This document shows, one piece after another, positions 16,801 through 27,382 of a DNA stretch of 64,000 nucleotides. This stretch comes from Silvimonas iriomotensis (GTDB lineage: Bacteria > Pseudomonadota > Gammaproteobacteria > Burkholderiales > Chitinibacteraceae): assembly GCF_014645535.1 (NCBI RefSeq), contig NZ_BMLX01000001.1:241169-305168 (forward strand), read 5' to 3'. A program made the position numbers and the translations under genes. How positions within the stretch are numbered: position 1 is the stretch's first letter; every line of letters starts with the position of its first letter. Below the pieces are notes generated by a model, which was not told where the DNA came from, ran no database searches, and worked only from the letters and a program-made list of their open reading frames with translations.

Positions 16801-17742
16801 ATGGAAAAAACCGCATTGGTGGGTGCCACGGGTGCTATCGGTCACAGCATTGGCCAGGCGTTGTCGGCAGCCGGGCAGCACTGGCGGGCGATTGCGCGCT
16901 CGGCCTCGGCGCTGCAACAGCAGTTCGGGGCGGATGCTCTGGTGGAGCGGGTGACCTGGAACCCGGACGATGCGGATTCCATCAAAGCGGCGCTGCAAGG
17001 CATGGACACGGTGATTTACATGGTCGGTGTGCCGTACTGGCAGTTTGAATTGCACCCTGTTTTGCTGGGCCGCACGCTGGAAGCCGCCATTGCTGCTGGC
17101 GTAAAACGCTTTGTGCTGATCGGCACGGTCTACCCTTATGGTCGCCCGCAACAAGCGCGCGTCACCGAAGCACACCCGCGCCAGCCGCACACCTTCAAGG
17201 GGATGCGGCGCAAGGAACAAGAAGATTTGCTGCTGGCCGCGCATGCCGCCGGCCGTATTCAGGGCACGGTGTTGCGCCTGCCCGATTTCTACGGTCCGGG
17301 CGTGGAGAAAAGCTTTCTGGATGGCGTCTTCAAAGCGGCGGTTGCAGGCAAAACCGCAGACATGATCGGCCCGATTGATACCCCGCACGAGTTCGTGTTT
17401 GTGCCAGACGTGGGCCCGGTGGCGTTGCGGCTTGCCGCTGAACCGCAAGCGTATGGCCGGGTGTGGCATCTGGCCGGGGCCGGGGTAACCAGCCAGAAGC
17501 AACTGGCACAACAGATTTTTGCCGCCGCCGGCTCAACCCTGCGCACGCGCGTACTGGGCAAGCTGGGCCTGCGCCTTCTGGGTTTGTTCAACCCCATGCT
17601 GCGCGAGATGGTGGAGATGCATTACTTGCAAACCGAGCCCGTCATCATGGATGACAGCGCGCTGCATCAACTGCTTGGCGCCATTCACAAGACATCGTAC
17701 GAAGAGGGCATTCGCCAGACGCTGGCGGCCACGCGCGCCTGA
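16801..17742 (+). CDS. NAD-dependent epimerase/dehydratase-like protein (atypical SDR)
   Basis: The 313-residue product starts MEKTALVGATGAIGHSIGQAL, an NAD(P)-binding GATGxxG loop of extended or atypical short-chain dehydrogenases. It continues with VIYMVGVPYWQFELHP and FVLIGTVYPYG. The usual catalytic Tyr-x3-Lys is not visible; the corresponding place reads FKGMRRKEQED, with Lys but no Tyr, so it may act as a sensor, reductase or isomerase with another mechanism. ATG 16801 has AGGAGA upstream. It is divergent from the TetR gene and likely under its control. Confidence 0.85.
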   Translation: MEKTALVGATGAIGHSIGQALSAAGQHWRAIARSASALQQQFGADALVERVTWNPDDADSIKAALQGMDTVIYMVGVPYWQFELHPVLLGRTLEAAIAAGVKRFVLIGTVYPYGRPQQARVTEAHPRQPHTFKGMRRKEQEDLLLAAHAAGRIQGTVLRLPDFYGPGVEKSFLDGVFKAAVAGKTADMIGPIDTPHEFVFVPDVGPVALRLAAEPQAYGRVWHLAGAGVTSQKQLAQQIFAAAGSTLRTRVLGKLGLRLLGLFNPMLREMVEMHYLQTEPVIMDDSALHQLLGAIHKTSYEEGIRQTLAATRA

Positions 17743-17746
17743 GCGG

Positions 17747-18496
17747 CTAACGGCGATACCAGAGCATGCCCAGATATTCGTGCAGCGCCCAATAGCTGGT
17801 GCTCAGGCCATCGGGCGCGGGCAGCAATTGTAGCGCGGAGAACGGCCGCTGATTCTGGTACGAGGTCGGCGCCAGCGTGACCTCAAACCCGGCACGCCGG
17901 AATACCAGTTGCGCGCGCGCCAGATGCCAGGCGCTGGAGACCAGCGCAATGCGCCGATAGCGCGGCAGCATTTGCTGCGCCAGAAACGTGGCGTTGTCGG
18001 CTGTATCGAGCGCGCGGGTTTCGGTCCAGACCGGCGTAATGCCATAGTCCTGACGCAAGACGCGCGCCATCAGTTCGGCCTCGCTGACGGTTTCGCCAAA
18101 GGCAGCCCCGCCAGAGAGTGCCACAGGCTTGCCGGTGGCGCGGGCCAGGCGCGCTGTATAGCGCACGCGCTCGGCGCTGGTGGCGTTCACATCACGTTCA
18201 TCCGGCGTTTGCAGGGCGCCAAACACGGTGCCGCCGCCCAGACAGACAATTGCATCGGTCTGCGCCAGCGCCGCCGGCGTAATGGGCGGCGGCTCCAGCG
18301 TGGCGATCAGGGCATGGCTGATGAGCGGGGTCGACAAGGCATACATGGTGGCCAGGTTGAACGCCAGCAGGGCGCGCGCCAGCGCTGAGCGGCGCCGCCA
18401 CAAAACCAGGCTGAGCACGCCCAGCGCGATGTGGATACCCGGCGGCAGCAAGAGCGCGCTGATGGCGTTCTTGATCAGGAAAGAGGCAGCGATCAT
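17747..18496 (-). CDS. YdcF/ElyC/SanA-family (DUF218) membrane protein
   Basis: The product (about 249 residues) has two N-terminal membrane segments (ISALLLPPGIHIALGVLSLVLW and ALLAFNLATMYALS). A DUF218 domain follows: DAIVCLGGGTVFGA, RVRYTARLARATGKPVALSGGA, ALDTADNATF and RIALVSSAWHLARAQLVFRRAGFEV. Members such as ElyC act in envelope (lipid carrier/peptidoglycan) homeostasis. ATG 18496 is taken as start; an in-frame TTG at 18517 is possible but would sit inside the liv terminator hairpin. It ends 4 bp from the convergent epimerase-like gene. Confidence 0.85.
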   Translation of the reverse strand: MIAASFLIKNAISALLLPPGIHIALGVLSLVLWRRRSALARALLAFNLATMYALSTPLISHALIATLEPPPITPAALAQTDAIVCLGGGTVFGALQTPDERDVNATSAERVRYTARLARATGKPVALSGGAAFGETVSEAELMARVLRQDYGITPVWTETRALDTADNATFLAQQMLPRYRRIALVSSAWHLARAQLVFRRAGFEVTLAPTSYQNQRPFSALQLLPAPDGLSTSYWALHEYLGMLWYRR

Positions 18497-18515
18497 GGTC
18501 TGTGCGGCAATAAGC

Positions 18516-18542
18516 AAACGGGTCGCATGATGCGACCCGTTT
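18516..18542 (-). terminator. Hairpin terminator after livF
   Basis: AAACGGGTCGCA-TGA-TGCGACCCGTTT is a 12-bp perfect stem just past livF. The T run after it is short (TTT), so strength is uncertain. It separates the liv operon from the DUF218 gene. Confidence 0.7.
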
Positions 18543-18571
18543 CGTGGTGTGGCAAGCGCCGGGCAGGGCGC

Positions 18572-19288
18572 TTATTCACCAAGGTAGGCGTGCTGGATGC
18601 TCTCATTGGCCAGCAGGTTGGCCGCCGTATCGGCCAGCGTGATCTTGCCGGACTCCATCACATAGCCGCGGTTGGCGGTTTGCAGGGCCAGGCGGGCGTT
18701 CTGTTCGACCAGCAACATGGTCACGCCCTCGGCGGCGATCATGCGGATGATTTCAAAAATCTTCTGCACGATGATCGGCGCCAGACCCATGGACGGTTCG
18801 TCCAGCAACAACAAGCGCGGGCGGCTCATGATGGCGCGGCCCATGGCCACCATCTGTTGCTCGCCACCGGACAACGTGCCCGCCAGCTGCTTTTGCCGCT
18901 CTTTCAGACGCGGAAACAGTTGATAGACGCGTTCCATATCAATGGCGATATCGGCTTTGTCGTCACGCGTGTAGGCACCCATCTGCAGGTTTTCTTCCAC
19001 GGTCAGGCGCGAAAAAATCCCCCGGCCTTCCGGCACCATGGCCAGCCCGTTTTTGACATAAGCGTAAGAGGGCAGCTTGAGCGTCGGCTGGCCTTCGTAC
19101 AGGATCTCGCCCCCAGCGGGTTTGAGCATGCCCACCAGTGTTTTGAGCGTGGTGGTTTTGCCGGCGCCGTTGGCGCCAATCAGCGCCACGAGTTCGCCCT
19201 TGTTGATTTCCAGATCAATGCCTTTCACCGCCTGGATGCCACCGTAGGCCACTTTCAGGTCTTTGACTTGCAACAGCGGTGTACTCAT
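18572..19288 (-). CDS. livF: Branched-chain amino-acid ABC transporter ATP-binding protein LivF
   Basis: The 238-residue ATPase has Walker A GANGAGKTT, signature LSGGEQQM, Walker B LLLDEPSMGLAP and the LivF-typical MVPEGRGIFSRLTVEENL. Its start overlaps the livG stop by 4 bp (ATGA). It forms with LivG the heterodimeric motor for the LivHM permease, importing leucine, isoleucine, valine or related amides. Substrate is inferred from the family. Confidence 0.94.
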   Translation of the reverse strand: MSTPLLQVKDLKVAYGGIQAVKGIDLEINKGELVALIGANGAGKTTTLKTLVGMLKPAGGEILYEGQPTLKLPSYAYVKNGLAMVPEGRGIFSRLTVEENLQMGAYTRDDKADIAIDMERVYQLFPRLKERQKQLAGTLSGGEQQMVAMGRAIMSRPRLLLLDEPSMGLAPIIVQKIFEIIRMIAAEGVTMLLVEQNARLALQTANRGYVMESGKITLADTAANLLANESIQHAYLGE

Positions 19289-20055
19289 TCCGGAGCGACT
19301 CCAAGGTAAGCTTCAATCACGCGTGGATCATTCTTGATCTCTGCCGGGACGCCTTCTGCAATTTTCTTGCCGTAATCCAGCACGGCAATACGATCACACA
19401 GGCCCATCATCAGTTTGACGTCGTGTTCGATCAGCAACACCGTCACCCCGTCACCGCGGATTTTTTCCAGCAGCGCTTTAAGCGCCACGGTTTCTTTCGG
19501 GTTCATGCCGGCAGCGGGTTCATCCAGCGCCAGCAGGGTAGGGTTGGTGCCCAGCGCCCGCGCAATTTCCAGCCGGCGCTGATCGCCATAAGAGAGATTG
19601 CGTGCGGTTTCTTCAGCATGTTTCTGGATACCGACATAAGCCAGCAACTCCAGCGCCCGGGCGCGGATTTTGGCTTCTTCGGCGCGGGTTTTCGGGCCAC
19701 GGAACACCGCGCCCAGCACGCCGGCGCGAGTGCGCACATGCTGGCCGACCATGACGTTTTCCAGCGCGGTCATATTGGCAAACAGCCGGATGTTCTGGAA
19801 CGTGCGCGCAATGCCGCTCTCGACCACGACATACGGTTTTTGCCGGAACAGGTTGATGCTGTTGAAGACAAATGTGCCTTCATCGGGCTGATACAGCCCC
19901 GTCAGCACATTAAAGAGCGTGGTCTTGCCGGCGCCGTTCGGCCCGATCAAACCGTAGATTTCGCCCTTGTTGATGGTCAGGCCCACATCGTTCAGCGCGT
20001 GCAGCCCGCCAAAGCGTTTGTGAATGCCTTCAATACTCAGCAATGTTTCAGCCAT
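19285..20055 (-). CDS. livG: Branched-chain amino-acid ABC transporter ATP-binding protein LivG
   Basis: The 256-residue ATPase has Walker A GPNGAGKTT, the LivG-specific GIARTFQNIRLFANMTALENV block, SYGDQRRLEIARAL and LLALDEPAAGMNP, with a C terminus EAYLGVAPE. ATG 20055 (MAETLLSIEGIHKRF) is chosen with GGAGCG upstream; it overlaps the livM stop by 8 bp. It pairs with LivF on the cytoplasmic face. Confidence 0.94.
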   Translation of the reverse strand: MAETLLSIEGIHKRFGGLHALNDVGLTINKGEIYGLIGPNGAGKTTLFNVLTGLYQPDEGTFVFNSINLFRQKPYVVVESGIARTFQNIRLFANMTALENVMVGQHVRTRAGVLGAVFRGPKTRAEEAKIRARALELLAYVGIQKHAEETARNLSYGDQRRLEIARALGTNPTLLALDEPAAGMNPKETVALKALLEKIRGDGVTVLLIEHDVKLMMGLCDRIAVLDYGKKIAEGVPAEIKNDPRVIEAYLGVAPE

Positions 20056-21199
20056 GGGCACGCTCCGCGTCCTGCAAACCGGACTTCTCTTGTTCAGCAA
20101 CGGCATCGGTGGCGTGCAACTCGGCACGGCGGCGGCGCGACGGCCACAGACCCTCCGGGCGCAGCAGCATGATGATGATCATGGCCAGACCGAACAGCAG
20201 CATGCGCAGGTTTTCCGGATCAATCAGCCGGCGGCCAAACAGGCCCTCTTGCAAGGGGTTGATCACGTCACGCAGGATTTCCGGCACGATCGACACCAGA
20301 ATCGCCCCCAGGATCACACCTGGAATATTGCCCATGCCGCCCAGCACCACCATGCACAACACCATGATGGACTCCATCAGCACAAAGGATTCCGGGCTGA
20401 CAAAGCCCTGGAAGCTGGCAAACAGCGCGCCGGACACACCACCAAATGAGGCGCCCATGGCAAAGGCCAGCAGCTTGACGTTTCGGGTATTGATGCCCAT
20501 GGCGTTGGCGGCGATTTCGTCTTCCCGGATGGCCACCCAGGCGCGGCCGATGCGCGAATACTGCAAGCGTTGCGTCACAAAGATGATCAGGCAGCAGAAC
20601 GCCAGGATCAGGTAGTAATACGTGTGCACCATCTCGAACTTCAGGCCCATCCAGTAAATTGGCTTGCCGAAGTCATAACCTGCCAGGTGCACCGGGTTGA
20701 TATTGTTGATGCCTTGCGGGCCGTTGGTGATGTTGATCGGGCGATCCAGGTTGTTCATGAAGATGCGCACGATCTCGCCAAAGCCCAGCGTCACAATCGC
20801 CAGATAATCGCCGCGCAGTTTCAAGGTTGGCGTGCCCAGCAAAATACCAAAGATGCAGGCCACCAGCGCACACAGCACCACCATGATCAAAAACGGCGGA
20901 TGCTGCATCCAGATGGGCATTACCGCTTGCAATTGCGGTGAATTGAAAATGGCATAGCAATACGCGCCGACGGCGTAAAAGGCGATGTAACCCAGATCCA
21001 GCAGACCGGCAAAGCCGACCACAATGTTCAGGCCCAGCGCCAGCATGATGTACAAGAGCGCGAAATCAACGGCCCGAATCCACGACTTGCCATTGGCAAA
21101 ACCGGCGCCCAGCACCCAAGGCAAGACCAGCAGCACGGCAGCAAACACAAACAGCGCAATTTGCCGCTGACGATGGGTTTTCAGAAAAGCAGGATACAT
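20048..21199 (-). CDS. livM: Branched-chain amino-acid ABC transporter permease LivM
   Basis: The 383-residue inner-membrane protein contains ALGLNIVVGFAGLLDLGYIAFYAVGAY, GTPTLKLRGDYLAIVTLGFGEIVRI and the NITNGPQGI segment typical of LivM, plus a late EXFVLMESI-like and VVLGGMGNIPGVILGA region. The start at ATG 21199 has GGAGAG upstream. It lies 16 bp after livH and is part of the same transcript. Confidence 0.93.
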   Translation of the reverse strand: MYPAFLKTHRQRQIALFVFAAVLLVLPWVLGAGFANGKSWIRAVDFALLYIMLALGLNIVVGFAGLLDLGYIAFYAVGAYCYAIFNSPQLQAVMPIWMQHPPFLIMVVLCALVACIFGILLGTPTLKLRGDYLAIVTLGFGEIVRIFMNNLDRPINITNGPQGINNINPVHLAGYDFGKPIYWMGLKFEMVHTYYYLILAFCCLIIFVTQRLQYSRIGRAWVAIREDEIAANAMGINTRNVKLLAFAMGASFGGVSGALFASFQGFVSPESFVLMESIMVLCMVVLGGMGNIPGVILGAILVSIVPEILRDVINPLQEGLFGRRLIDPENLRMLLFGLAMIIIMLLRPEGLWPSRRRRAELHATDAVAEQEKSGLQDAERAHG

Positions 21200-21215
21200 A
21201 TCTGGTTCTCTCCGC

Positions 21216-22145
21216 TCAGGCGCGCTCGGCAACGCGTTCGCCCAACAGGCCGGACGGGCGGAATACCAGCACCAGGATCAGCACCAGGAAGGCAAAGATG
21301 TCCTTGTAGTTGCTGCCAAGGAAACCGCCAGTCAGATCACCCAGATAACCAGAACCCAGGCTCTCGATAATGCCCAGCGTGATCCCGCCCAGCACGGCGC
21401 CCTGCAGGTTGCCGATGCCACCCAGCACCGCGGCGGTGAAGGCTTTAAGGCCAATCAGAAAGCCCATATAGGGGTGTGCCTGATCGTAGTTGGCCGCCAC
21501 CATCACGCCCGCGACCGCGCCCAGCGCGGAACCGGTGATGAAGGTCATGGAAATGATGTTGTTGATGTTCACACCCATCAGCCCGGCGACTTCCGGGTTC
21601 TGGGCGGTGGCCCGCATGGCGCGGCCCAGTTTGGTCTTTTCGATCATGAAAAACAGCCCCGCCATCAGCACGATGGCCAGGATGACGATGGCGACTTGCA
21701 GATCGGTGATCGCGGCGCCAAAGAAATCATGCACGGTTTGCGGCAGGATTTCCGGAAACGGCCGGTAGCTGCGGCCCCAGATCAGGCTGGCGACCTGTTG
21801 CAGCACAATCGATACCCCAATGGCCGTGATCAGCGGCGCCAGACGCGGTGCGCGGCGCAAAGGCCGGTAAGCGATGCGTTCCACCGCAAACCCCAACAGC
21901 GCGGAAACCGGAATGGCCATCAAAAGGCCTGCCAGCAGCATCAGCGGCCCCGGCAAATGAATGTTGTGCCCGACCAGCACGTTGATGCAGGTAATGGTCA
22001 CCATGGCGCCGAACATGACAATTTCGCCGTGGGCAAAATTGATCAGCTGCATGATCCCGTACACCATCGTGTAGCCCAGCGCGATCAGCGCATAAATGCT
22101 ACCGATCACCAGACCATTGATGATCTGTTGCAGAAAAATATCCAC
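21216..22145 (-). CDS. livH: Branched-chain amino-acid ABC transporter permease LivH
   Basis: The 309-residue permease starts MDIFLQQIINGLVIGSIYAL and has LGYTMVYGIMQLINFAHGE, VAYRPLRR-type ERIAYRPLRRAPRLAPLI, and KAFTAAVLGGIGNLQGAVLGG. It is the first gene of livHMGF. A LivJ/LivK-type binding protein is not encoded next to it; it must come from elsewhere or be shared. Confidence 0.94.
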   Translation of the reverse strand: MDIFLQQIINGLVIGSIYALIALGYTMVYGIMQLINFAHGEIVMFGAMVTITCINVLVGHNIHLPGPLMLLAGLLMAIPVSALLGFAVERIAYRPLRRAPRLAPLITAIGVSIVLQQVASLIWGRSYRPFPEILPQTVHDFFGAAITDLQVAIVILAIVLMAGLFFMIEKTKLGRAMRATAQNPEVAGLMGVNINNIISMTFITGSALGAVAGVMVAANYDQAHPYMGFLIGLKAFTAAVLGGIGNLQGAVLGGITLGIIESLGSGYLGDLTGGFLGSNYKDIFAFLVLILVLVFRPSGLLGERVAERA

Positions 22146-22662
22146 GTTGCTTCATCCTCTGATGACTGCTTGTATCTGTAACTGGCAAAACTGACGAATG
22201 AACCTGTGGACGGGCGCTTATGGAGCCGCTGCCACTGTCGCCTTGCTTGTGGCAAAAGGCAGACGTCTGGAGGCGATCCCACGGGGTTGTGTTCGTTGGA
22301 ACGGATGCAGTCAGCTATGAAATCAACCATAACAGTTGCTTCGGTCAACCTTACCCGCCGCAGTTTTGAGCGAACACCTGCTGCTTTCCCTTACAGTCAA
22401 GTCTTTAGTTTTGCATTTGTGACATATTCCCGAGCCAGGACGCAAACTTGCTGCGACGCGGTGTGGGCTGGTGTTCACAGAAAGGGTGCGCCGGCCGCAA
22501 ACCCGTTGCTGGCCTGCGTTACGGCCCCAAGCAGGATGCGTGCCCACCTGAAAAATCACCGCTGCCAGACGGGCAATCGCGGCATTTCCATGGCGTGTTT
22601 TCCGGTGACCAACCCGTGGCCTGATCTGTTCTGCACTGCACTGGTGCATGCAATGAATGAAA
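22146..22662. other. Intergenic region upstream of livH without a supported gene
   Basis: Small open frames exist on both strands but lack ribosome-binding sites and recognisable products. The liv promoter should lie in the first 200 bp. I see no clear operator or structured RNA. Confidence 0.5.
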
Positions 22663-22693
22663 ACGGCCCGCAGTCTGTCAGGCTGCGGGCCGT
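22663..22693 (-). terminator. Intrinsic terminator of the first RND operon
   Basis: ACGGCCCGCAG-N9-CTGCGGGCCGT is an 11-bp perfect stem followed by TTTTC on the minus strand, 57 bp past the outer-membrane factor gene. Confidence 0.85.
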
Positions 22694-22749
22694 GGTTTAT
22701 GGCTGATCAATGGCGTGCAAAACGGGTTGGTGTTTGTTGGCGGCAATAA

Positions 22750-24219
22750 TCAGGGTGTGGCTTTTTGCGCACTGCTGGCCGCCTGATCTTCACTAAGCCG
22801 CCAACCGCCCCCCACAGCCTTGTACAACGCCACGCGATCATTCAGTTCAGACAACTGGGCCTGGACCAGCGAAAGCCGCGCATCAAACAGGTTGCGTTCG
22901 GTATCGAGCACGTCCAGATAGCTGGAATAACCGTTGTCGTAGCGCAGATTGGCCAGCCGTAACTGGCGGGTCAGCGCCTGCACCTTGTTCTGCAGCGCCT
23001 GGGTGGCTTTGGCTGCCTGATCGTTCACCACCAGCGCACCGCGTACATCGCCAAACGCGTTCTGCACCGTCCCGCGGTAGGCCGCCAGCGCTTCTCTTTC
23101 CACGCCGCGTGCCTGATCGACTTGCGCTGCGGTCAGGCCGCCGTTAAACAGCGGCATGCCCAGGTTGCCGGCAAACGACCATGTCTTGGCGGCACCGGTA
23201 AAGAGGTCGCCAAACGCCAGGCTTTCCACGCCCGCCAGCCCGGTCAGGCTGATGGTCGGGAAATACGCCGCCCGGGCCGCTTCAACCCGCGCCCGCGCGC
23301 CGATCAGCGTGGCTTCTGCCTGCTGGATATCCGGTCGGCGCAGCAACAGGTCAGAGGGCAGGCCGGCAGGAATCACCGGCGGGTGGCCGATCTCGTCTAT
23401 GCGTTTGCCGCGCTCGGGCAGGGTCTCGATGATCTGCTTGGGCGTTTCGCCCAACAGTACCGCCAGCGCTGATTCAGTCTGCGCGATCTCGCCCACCAGA
23501 TTGGGTTCGGTCGCCTGCGCGGTGTTCAATTCAGCCTCGGACTGACGCACATCCAGTTCCGAGATCAACCCGCCCTTGAAGCGTTTGGACTGCAGATCGT
23601 AACTTTCCACGCGGGACTGGATGGTGTCGCGCGCGATCTGCAACTGACCATCCAGCGCGATCAGATTGAAATACGTCTGCGCAACTTCGGCATCCAGCGC
23701 CAGGCTGACGGCATCGCGGTTGTATTCCGCTGCCAGCAAGTCACGTCGTGCGCCTTCGGTCAGGTTGGCCAGACGCCCCCAGATATCGAGTTCCCATGTG
23801 GCGACACCGGCCAGCTGGTAGTCGTTATAAGTGCCCAGCGTCGCTTGCGGGCCTTTGCCGGAAACCATCTGCCTGGCGCCAGCGCCTTGCAGGTTCAGTT
23901 GTGGCAGCTGTGCCGAGGAATTGATCCCCAGCACTGCGCGGGCTTGATCGACGCGCGCCACGGCCTGCGCCAGGTTCTGGTTATTGGCACGTGCGGTCTG
24001 GATCAACTGCGCCAGCAGCGGGTCGCCAAACTGGTCCCACCAGTGGGTGTCGATCCAGCCGGCATCGGTCTGCATTTTGTCCGCAGCCGGCAACTCGGTT
24101 GCCGGGGCTGTTTTGTCGGGCTGCATGAAGGCGCAACCGGGCAAGGCCACAGCGAACAGGGTGCAGAGCAGGGCGCGGCGCAAGGCGGTCAGGGGCAGCA
24201 CTTTGACGGGCTTATTCAT
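22750..24219 (-). CDS. RND efflux outer-membrane factor (NodT/OprM family lipoprotein)
   Basis: The 489-residue precursor has a lipoprotein signal with lipobox LPGC (about residue 30). It then has two TolC-type repeats: [27 protein letters not shown] in the first half and [38 protein letters not shown] in the second. It forms the outer-membrane exit duct of the pump. ATG 24219 has AGGGGG upstream and overlaps the RND gene by 8 bp, so translation is coupled. It is the last gene of a membrane-fusion protein / RND / outer-membrane factor operon. Confidence 0.92.
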   Translation of the reverse strand: MNKPVKVLPLTALRRALLCTLFAVALPGCAFMQPDKTAPATELPAADKMQTDAGWIDTHWWDQFGDPLLAQLIQTARANNQNLAQAVARVDQARAVLGINSSAQLPQLNLQGAGARQMVSGKGPQATLGTYNDYQLAGVATWELDIWGRLANLTEGARRDLLAAEYNRDAVSLALDAEVAQTYFNLIALDGQLQIARDTIQSRVESYDLQSKRFKGGLISELDVRQSEAELNTAQATEPNLVGEIAQTESALAVLLGETPKQIIETLPERGKRIDEIGHPPVIPAGLPSDLLLRRPDIQQAEATLIGARARVEAARAAYFPTISLTGLAGVESLAFGDLFTGAAKTWSFAGNLGMPLFNGGLTAAQVDQARGVEREALAAYRGTVQNAFGDVRGALVVNDQAAKATQALQNKVQALTRQLRLANLRYDNGYSSYLDVLDTERNLFDARLSLVQAQLSELNDRVALYKAVGGGWRLSEDQAASSAQKATP

Positions 24220-27200
24220 GATCAGCCCCCTGATGCTCAAGTGCCGGTGCCGGCGGTTCATCCGGTTTTTTCTTCTTGCTGCCCATCCCCATGATCAGGC
24301 GGAAGAAGAGCGGCACAAAGAAGGTGGCAATGCAGGTGGCCGCCAGCATGCCGCCAATCACGCCAGTACCGATGGAGTGACGGCTGGCTGCGCCGGCGCC
24401 CGAAGAGGTCACCAGCGGCACGCAACCCAGGATAAAGGCGAGCGAAGTCATCACGATCGGGCGGAAACGCAGGCGGGCGGCTTCCAGCGCGGCGTCATAC
24501 AGCGACATGCCCTCGTGGTGTTTTTCAACCGCAAATTCCACGATCAGAATGGCGTTCTTTGCCGCCAGGCCGATCAGTGTCACGAGGCCGATCTGGAAAT
24601 ACACATCGTTGTTCAGACCAACCAGCCACACCGCCAGCAAGGCACCAAAGAGCCCGAACGGCACCGCGGTAACCACGGCAATCGGCAGGGTCCAGCGTTC
24701 ATACTGCGCGGCCAGGATCAGGAACACCATGATGATCCCGAACACAAAGGCCTGCGTGGACGTGCTGCCCGCCAGTTTTTCCTGGTACGCGCTACCCATC
24801 CAGGTCAGGGTGAAGTCGCTGGTGAGCACCGAATCTGCCACTTCTTCGGCCGCAGCAATGGCCTGGCCGGTGGAGTAACCCGGCGCCGGCGTCAGCATGA
24901 CCTTGCCGGCGGAGAAGACGTTGAACCGCTCCACCAGCTCAGGGCCGACCACGGGCTTGACCGTGACCATGGCGCTGAGCGGAATCATCTGGCCATTGTT
25001 GGACCGCACATACACGTTGCGCATGTCGTCGGCAGAAGAGCGGAAATCTGCTTCAGACTGCAATTGCACCTTGTAGGTACGACCAAAGATGTTGAAGTCG
25101 TTGACGTATTGCGCGCCGAAGGTAGCCGCGATGGTGTTGAACACCTGGTTCACCGGTACGCCCAGCGTCTTGGCCTTGTCGCGATCCAGATCAAAAAACA
25201 CCTGCGGCACGGTGGCGCGGTAAGTGGTGCTGACCGCAGAGAACTCGGGCCGTTTCTTGGCCGCTTCCAGGTAAGACTGGATCGCCTGCTGGATGGCGGC
25301 AGGATCAGTAGTGCCACGGCTCTGGATATACGCTTCAAGACCGCCCGTGGTCGACATCCCGGTAATGGGCGGCGGGTTGAAGGCCAGCACTACGGCGTCG
25401 CGGATGCGGGCGCCGGCAAACATCACCTTGCGCGCCAGCGAGAACGAATCTTCGCCATCGCCTTTACGCTCTTTCCAGTCTTTCAGTGTCACGAATGCGG
25501 CGGCACCGTTGGAGCGGTAGGTGCTGGACAACAGATCAAAGCCGGAGAACGTCAGCGTTTGCGCCACATCCTTGTTCTTGGTCAGGGCGGCATCAAGCTG
25601 CCCGGTCACGGCCTCGGTCCGTGCCAGCGAAGCGGCATCGGGCATGATCGGAATGACCATCAGATAGCCCTGGTCTTCATCAGGCACAAGGCCACCCGGG
25701 ACCGTCTTGAACAGCAGGAACAGGCTGATGATCATGGCGCCGAAGATCACGAAAGCAATGCCGACGCGACGGTTCAGGAACGCCACACCGCCGACGTATT
25801 TGTTCGTCATCTTGTCAAAGCCACTGTTGAAAGCCCGGAAGAACCGGTTGGGCTTGCTGTGTGTGGGTTTGAGCAACAAGGCGCACAGGGCTGGCGTCAG
25901 CGTCAGCGCCACCAGGCCGGAGATCACCACCGAGACCGCAATCGTGACGGCAAACTGTTTGTACATCACCCCCGTCATGCCGCCCATGAAGGCGACCGGC
26001 AGGAACACCGAGCACAGCACCAGCACAATCGCCACCACCGGGCCGGAGACTTCTTCCATGGCCTTGATGGCCGCTTCCTTGGGCGGCAGGTGTTCGGTAC
26101 TCATGATCCGTTCGACGTTTTCCAGCACCACGATCGCATCATCCACCACGATACCGATCGCCAGCACCATACCGAACAAGGTCAACAGGTTGATGGAGAA
26201 ACCCAGTGCCTCCATCCCGGCAAAGGTACCAATCAGCGAAACCGGCACGGCTAGGCAAGGGATCAGCGTGGCGCGTGCGTTCTGCAAGAACACATACACC
26301 ACCACGAACACCAGCAAGATGGCTTCAAACAGCGTGTGAACCACTTCTTCGACCGAAATCTTCACGAAGGTGGTGGTGTCATACGGGATGTCGTACGTCA
26401 GGCCATGCGGAAAGCGGCCCTTGAGTTCCTCCATCTTGGTGCGCACGGCTTCCAGCGTTTTCAGCGCGTTGGCACCCGGTTGCAGGTAGAGGGCGATACC
26501 CACGGTCGGCTTGCCGTTGTGCTTGGCGACCACGTCATAAGCGTTGGAACCCAGTTCTACCCGCGCCACATCTTTCACGCGGGTTTGCGAGCCATCCGGG
26601 TTGGCGCGGACGATGATGTCCTCAAACTCCTTGATGCTGGACAGACGACCCTTGGCAGTTGCCGTATAGGTGAACTCTTGCGGGCGCTTGGGATCGCTTG
26701 GTTCTGCACCGATCTTGCCAGCGGAGAACTGCTGGTTCTGCTCGGAAATGGCGTTTTGCACGTCAGTCGGCGTCAGACCCAGTTGCGCAACCTTGTCCGG
26801 GCGCAGCCAGACGCGCATGGCGTAGTCACCGCTACCGATGATGGACACATCACCAATCCCGGGAATCCGCTTGATTTCATCGACCACGTTCAAGGTGGCG
26901 TAGTTGGACAGGAACAGCGCGTCCTGGGCACCAGTGGAGGAATCCAGCGTCACAAAGGCCAGGATGGAGGTGGATTTTTTCTTCACCGTCACGCCCTGAC
27001 GCTGCACTTCCTGCGGCAACTGGGCCATGGCCGCCTGGACGCGGTTGTTGGTGTTGATGGTGGCCTGGTCAGGGTCTGTGCCGATGGCAAAGTACACGTT
27101 CAGCGTCATGGCGCCGTTGGAGGCCGCCGACGATTGCATGTACAGCATGCTTTCCACACCGTTGACCTGCTGCTCGATCGGCGCGGCCACGGTTTCGGCA

Positions 27201-27373
27201 ATCACCTGGGGCGAAGCGCCCGGGTAGTTGGCAGTAACGGTCACCACCGGCGGCACGATCTGCGGGTACTGTTCGATCGGCAATGCCTTCATCGAGACCA
27301 GACCGGCCAGCACGATGATGATGGAAATGACGCTGGCAAAAACCGGCCGTTCAATAAAGAACTTTGAGAACAT
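24212..27373 (-). CDS. RND multidrug efflux inner-membrane transporter (AcrB/MexF-like, HAE1)
   Basis: The 1053-residue transporter begins [21 protein letters not shown] and has the two large periplasmic loops and twelve helices of HAE1 pumps. The proton-relay stretch [18 protein letters not shown] lies at about residue 400, and [15 protein letters not shown] follows the first repeat. The C-terminal half has [20 protein letters not shown] and [13 protein letters not shown]. It exports hydrophobic compounds across the inner membrane using the proton gradient. Substrates are not predictable. No regulator gene adjoins the operon. Confidence 0.94.
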   Translation of the reverse strand: MFSKFFIERPVFASVISIIIVLAGLVSMKALPIEQYPQIVPPVVTVTANYPGASPQVIAETVAAPIEQQVNGVESMLYMQSSAASNGAMTLNVYFAIGTDPDQATINTNNRVQAAMAQLPQEVQRQGVTVKKKSTSILAFVTLDSSTGAQDALFLSNYATLNVVDEIKRIPGIGDVSIIGSGDYAMRVWLRPDKVAQLGLTPTDVQNAISEQNQQFSAGKIGAEPSDPKRPQEFTYTATAKGRLSSIKEFEDIIVRANPDGSQTRVKDVARVELGSNAYDVVAKHNGKPTVGIALYLQPGANALKTLEAVRTKMEELKGRFPHGLTYDIPYDTTTFVKISVEEVVHTLFEAILLVFVVVYVFLQNARATLIPCLAVPVSLIGTFAGMEALGFSINLLTLFGMVLAIGIVVDDAIVVLENVERIMSTEHLPPKEAAIKAMEEVSGPVVAIVLVLCSVFLPVAFMGGMTGVMYKQFAVTIAVSVVISGLVALTLTPALCALLLKPTHSKPNRFFRAFNSGFDKMTNKYVGGVAFLNRRVGIAFVIFGAMIISLFLLFKTVPGGLVPDEDQGYLMVIPIMPDAASLARTEAVTGQLDAALTKNKDVAQTLTFSGFDLLSSTYRSNGAAAFVTLKDWKERKGDGEDSFSLARKVMFAGARIRDAVVLAFNPPPITGMSTTGGLEAYIQSRGTTDPAAIQQAIQSYLEAAKKRPEFSAVSTTYRATVPQVFFDLDRDKAKTLGVPVNQVFNTIAATFGAQYVNDFNIFGRTYKVQLQSEADFRSSADDMRNVYVRSNNGQMIPLSAMVTVKPVVGPELVERFNVFSAGKVMLTPAPGYSTGQAIAAAEEVADSVLTSDFTLTWMGSAYQEKLAGSTSTQAFVFGIIMVFLILAAQYERWTLPIAVVTAVPFGLFGALLAVWLVGLNNDVYFQIGLVTLIGLAAKNAILIVEFAVEKHHEGMSLYDAALEAARLRFRPIVMTSLAFILGCVPLVTSSGAGAASRHSIGTGVIGGMLAATCIATFFVPLFFRLIMGMGSKKKKPDEPPAPALEHQGADHE

Positions 27374-27382
27374 GGCCGCTCC

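Noticed and set aside
23984-26254. Open frame of 756 codons on the plus strand
   Set aside because: It is antisense to the first RND gene and the outer-membrane factor gene. Composition is that of a shadow frame and it has no ribosome-binding site.
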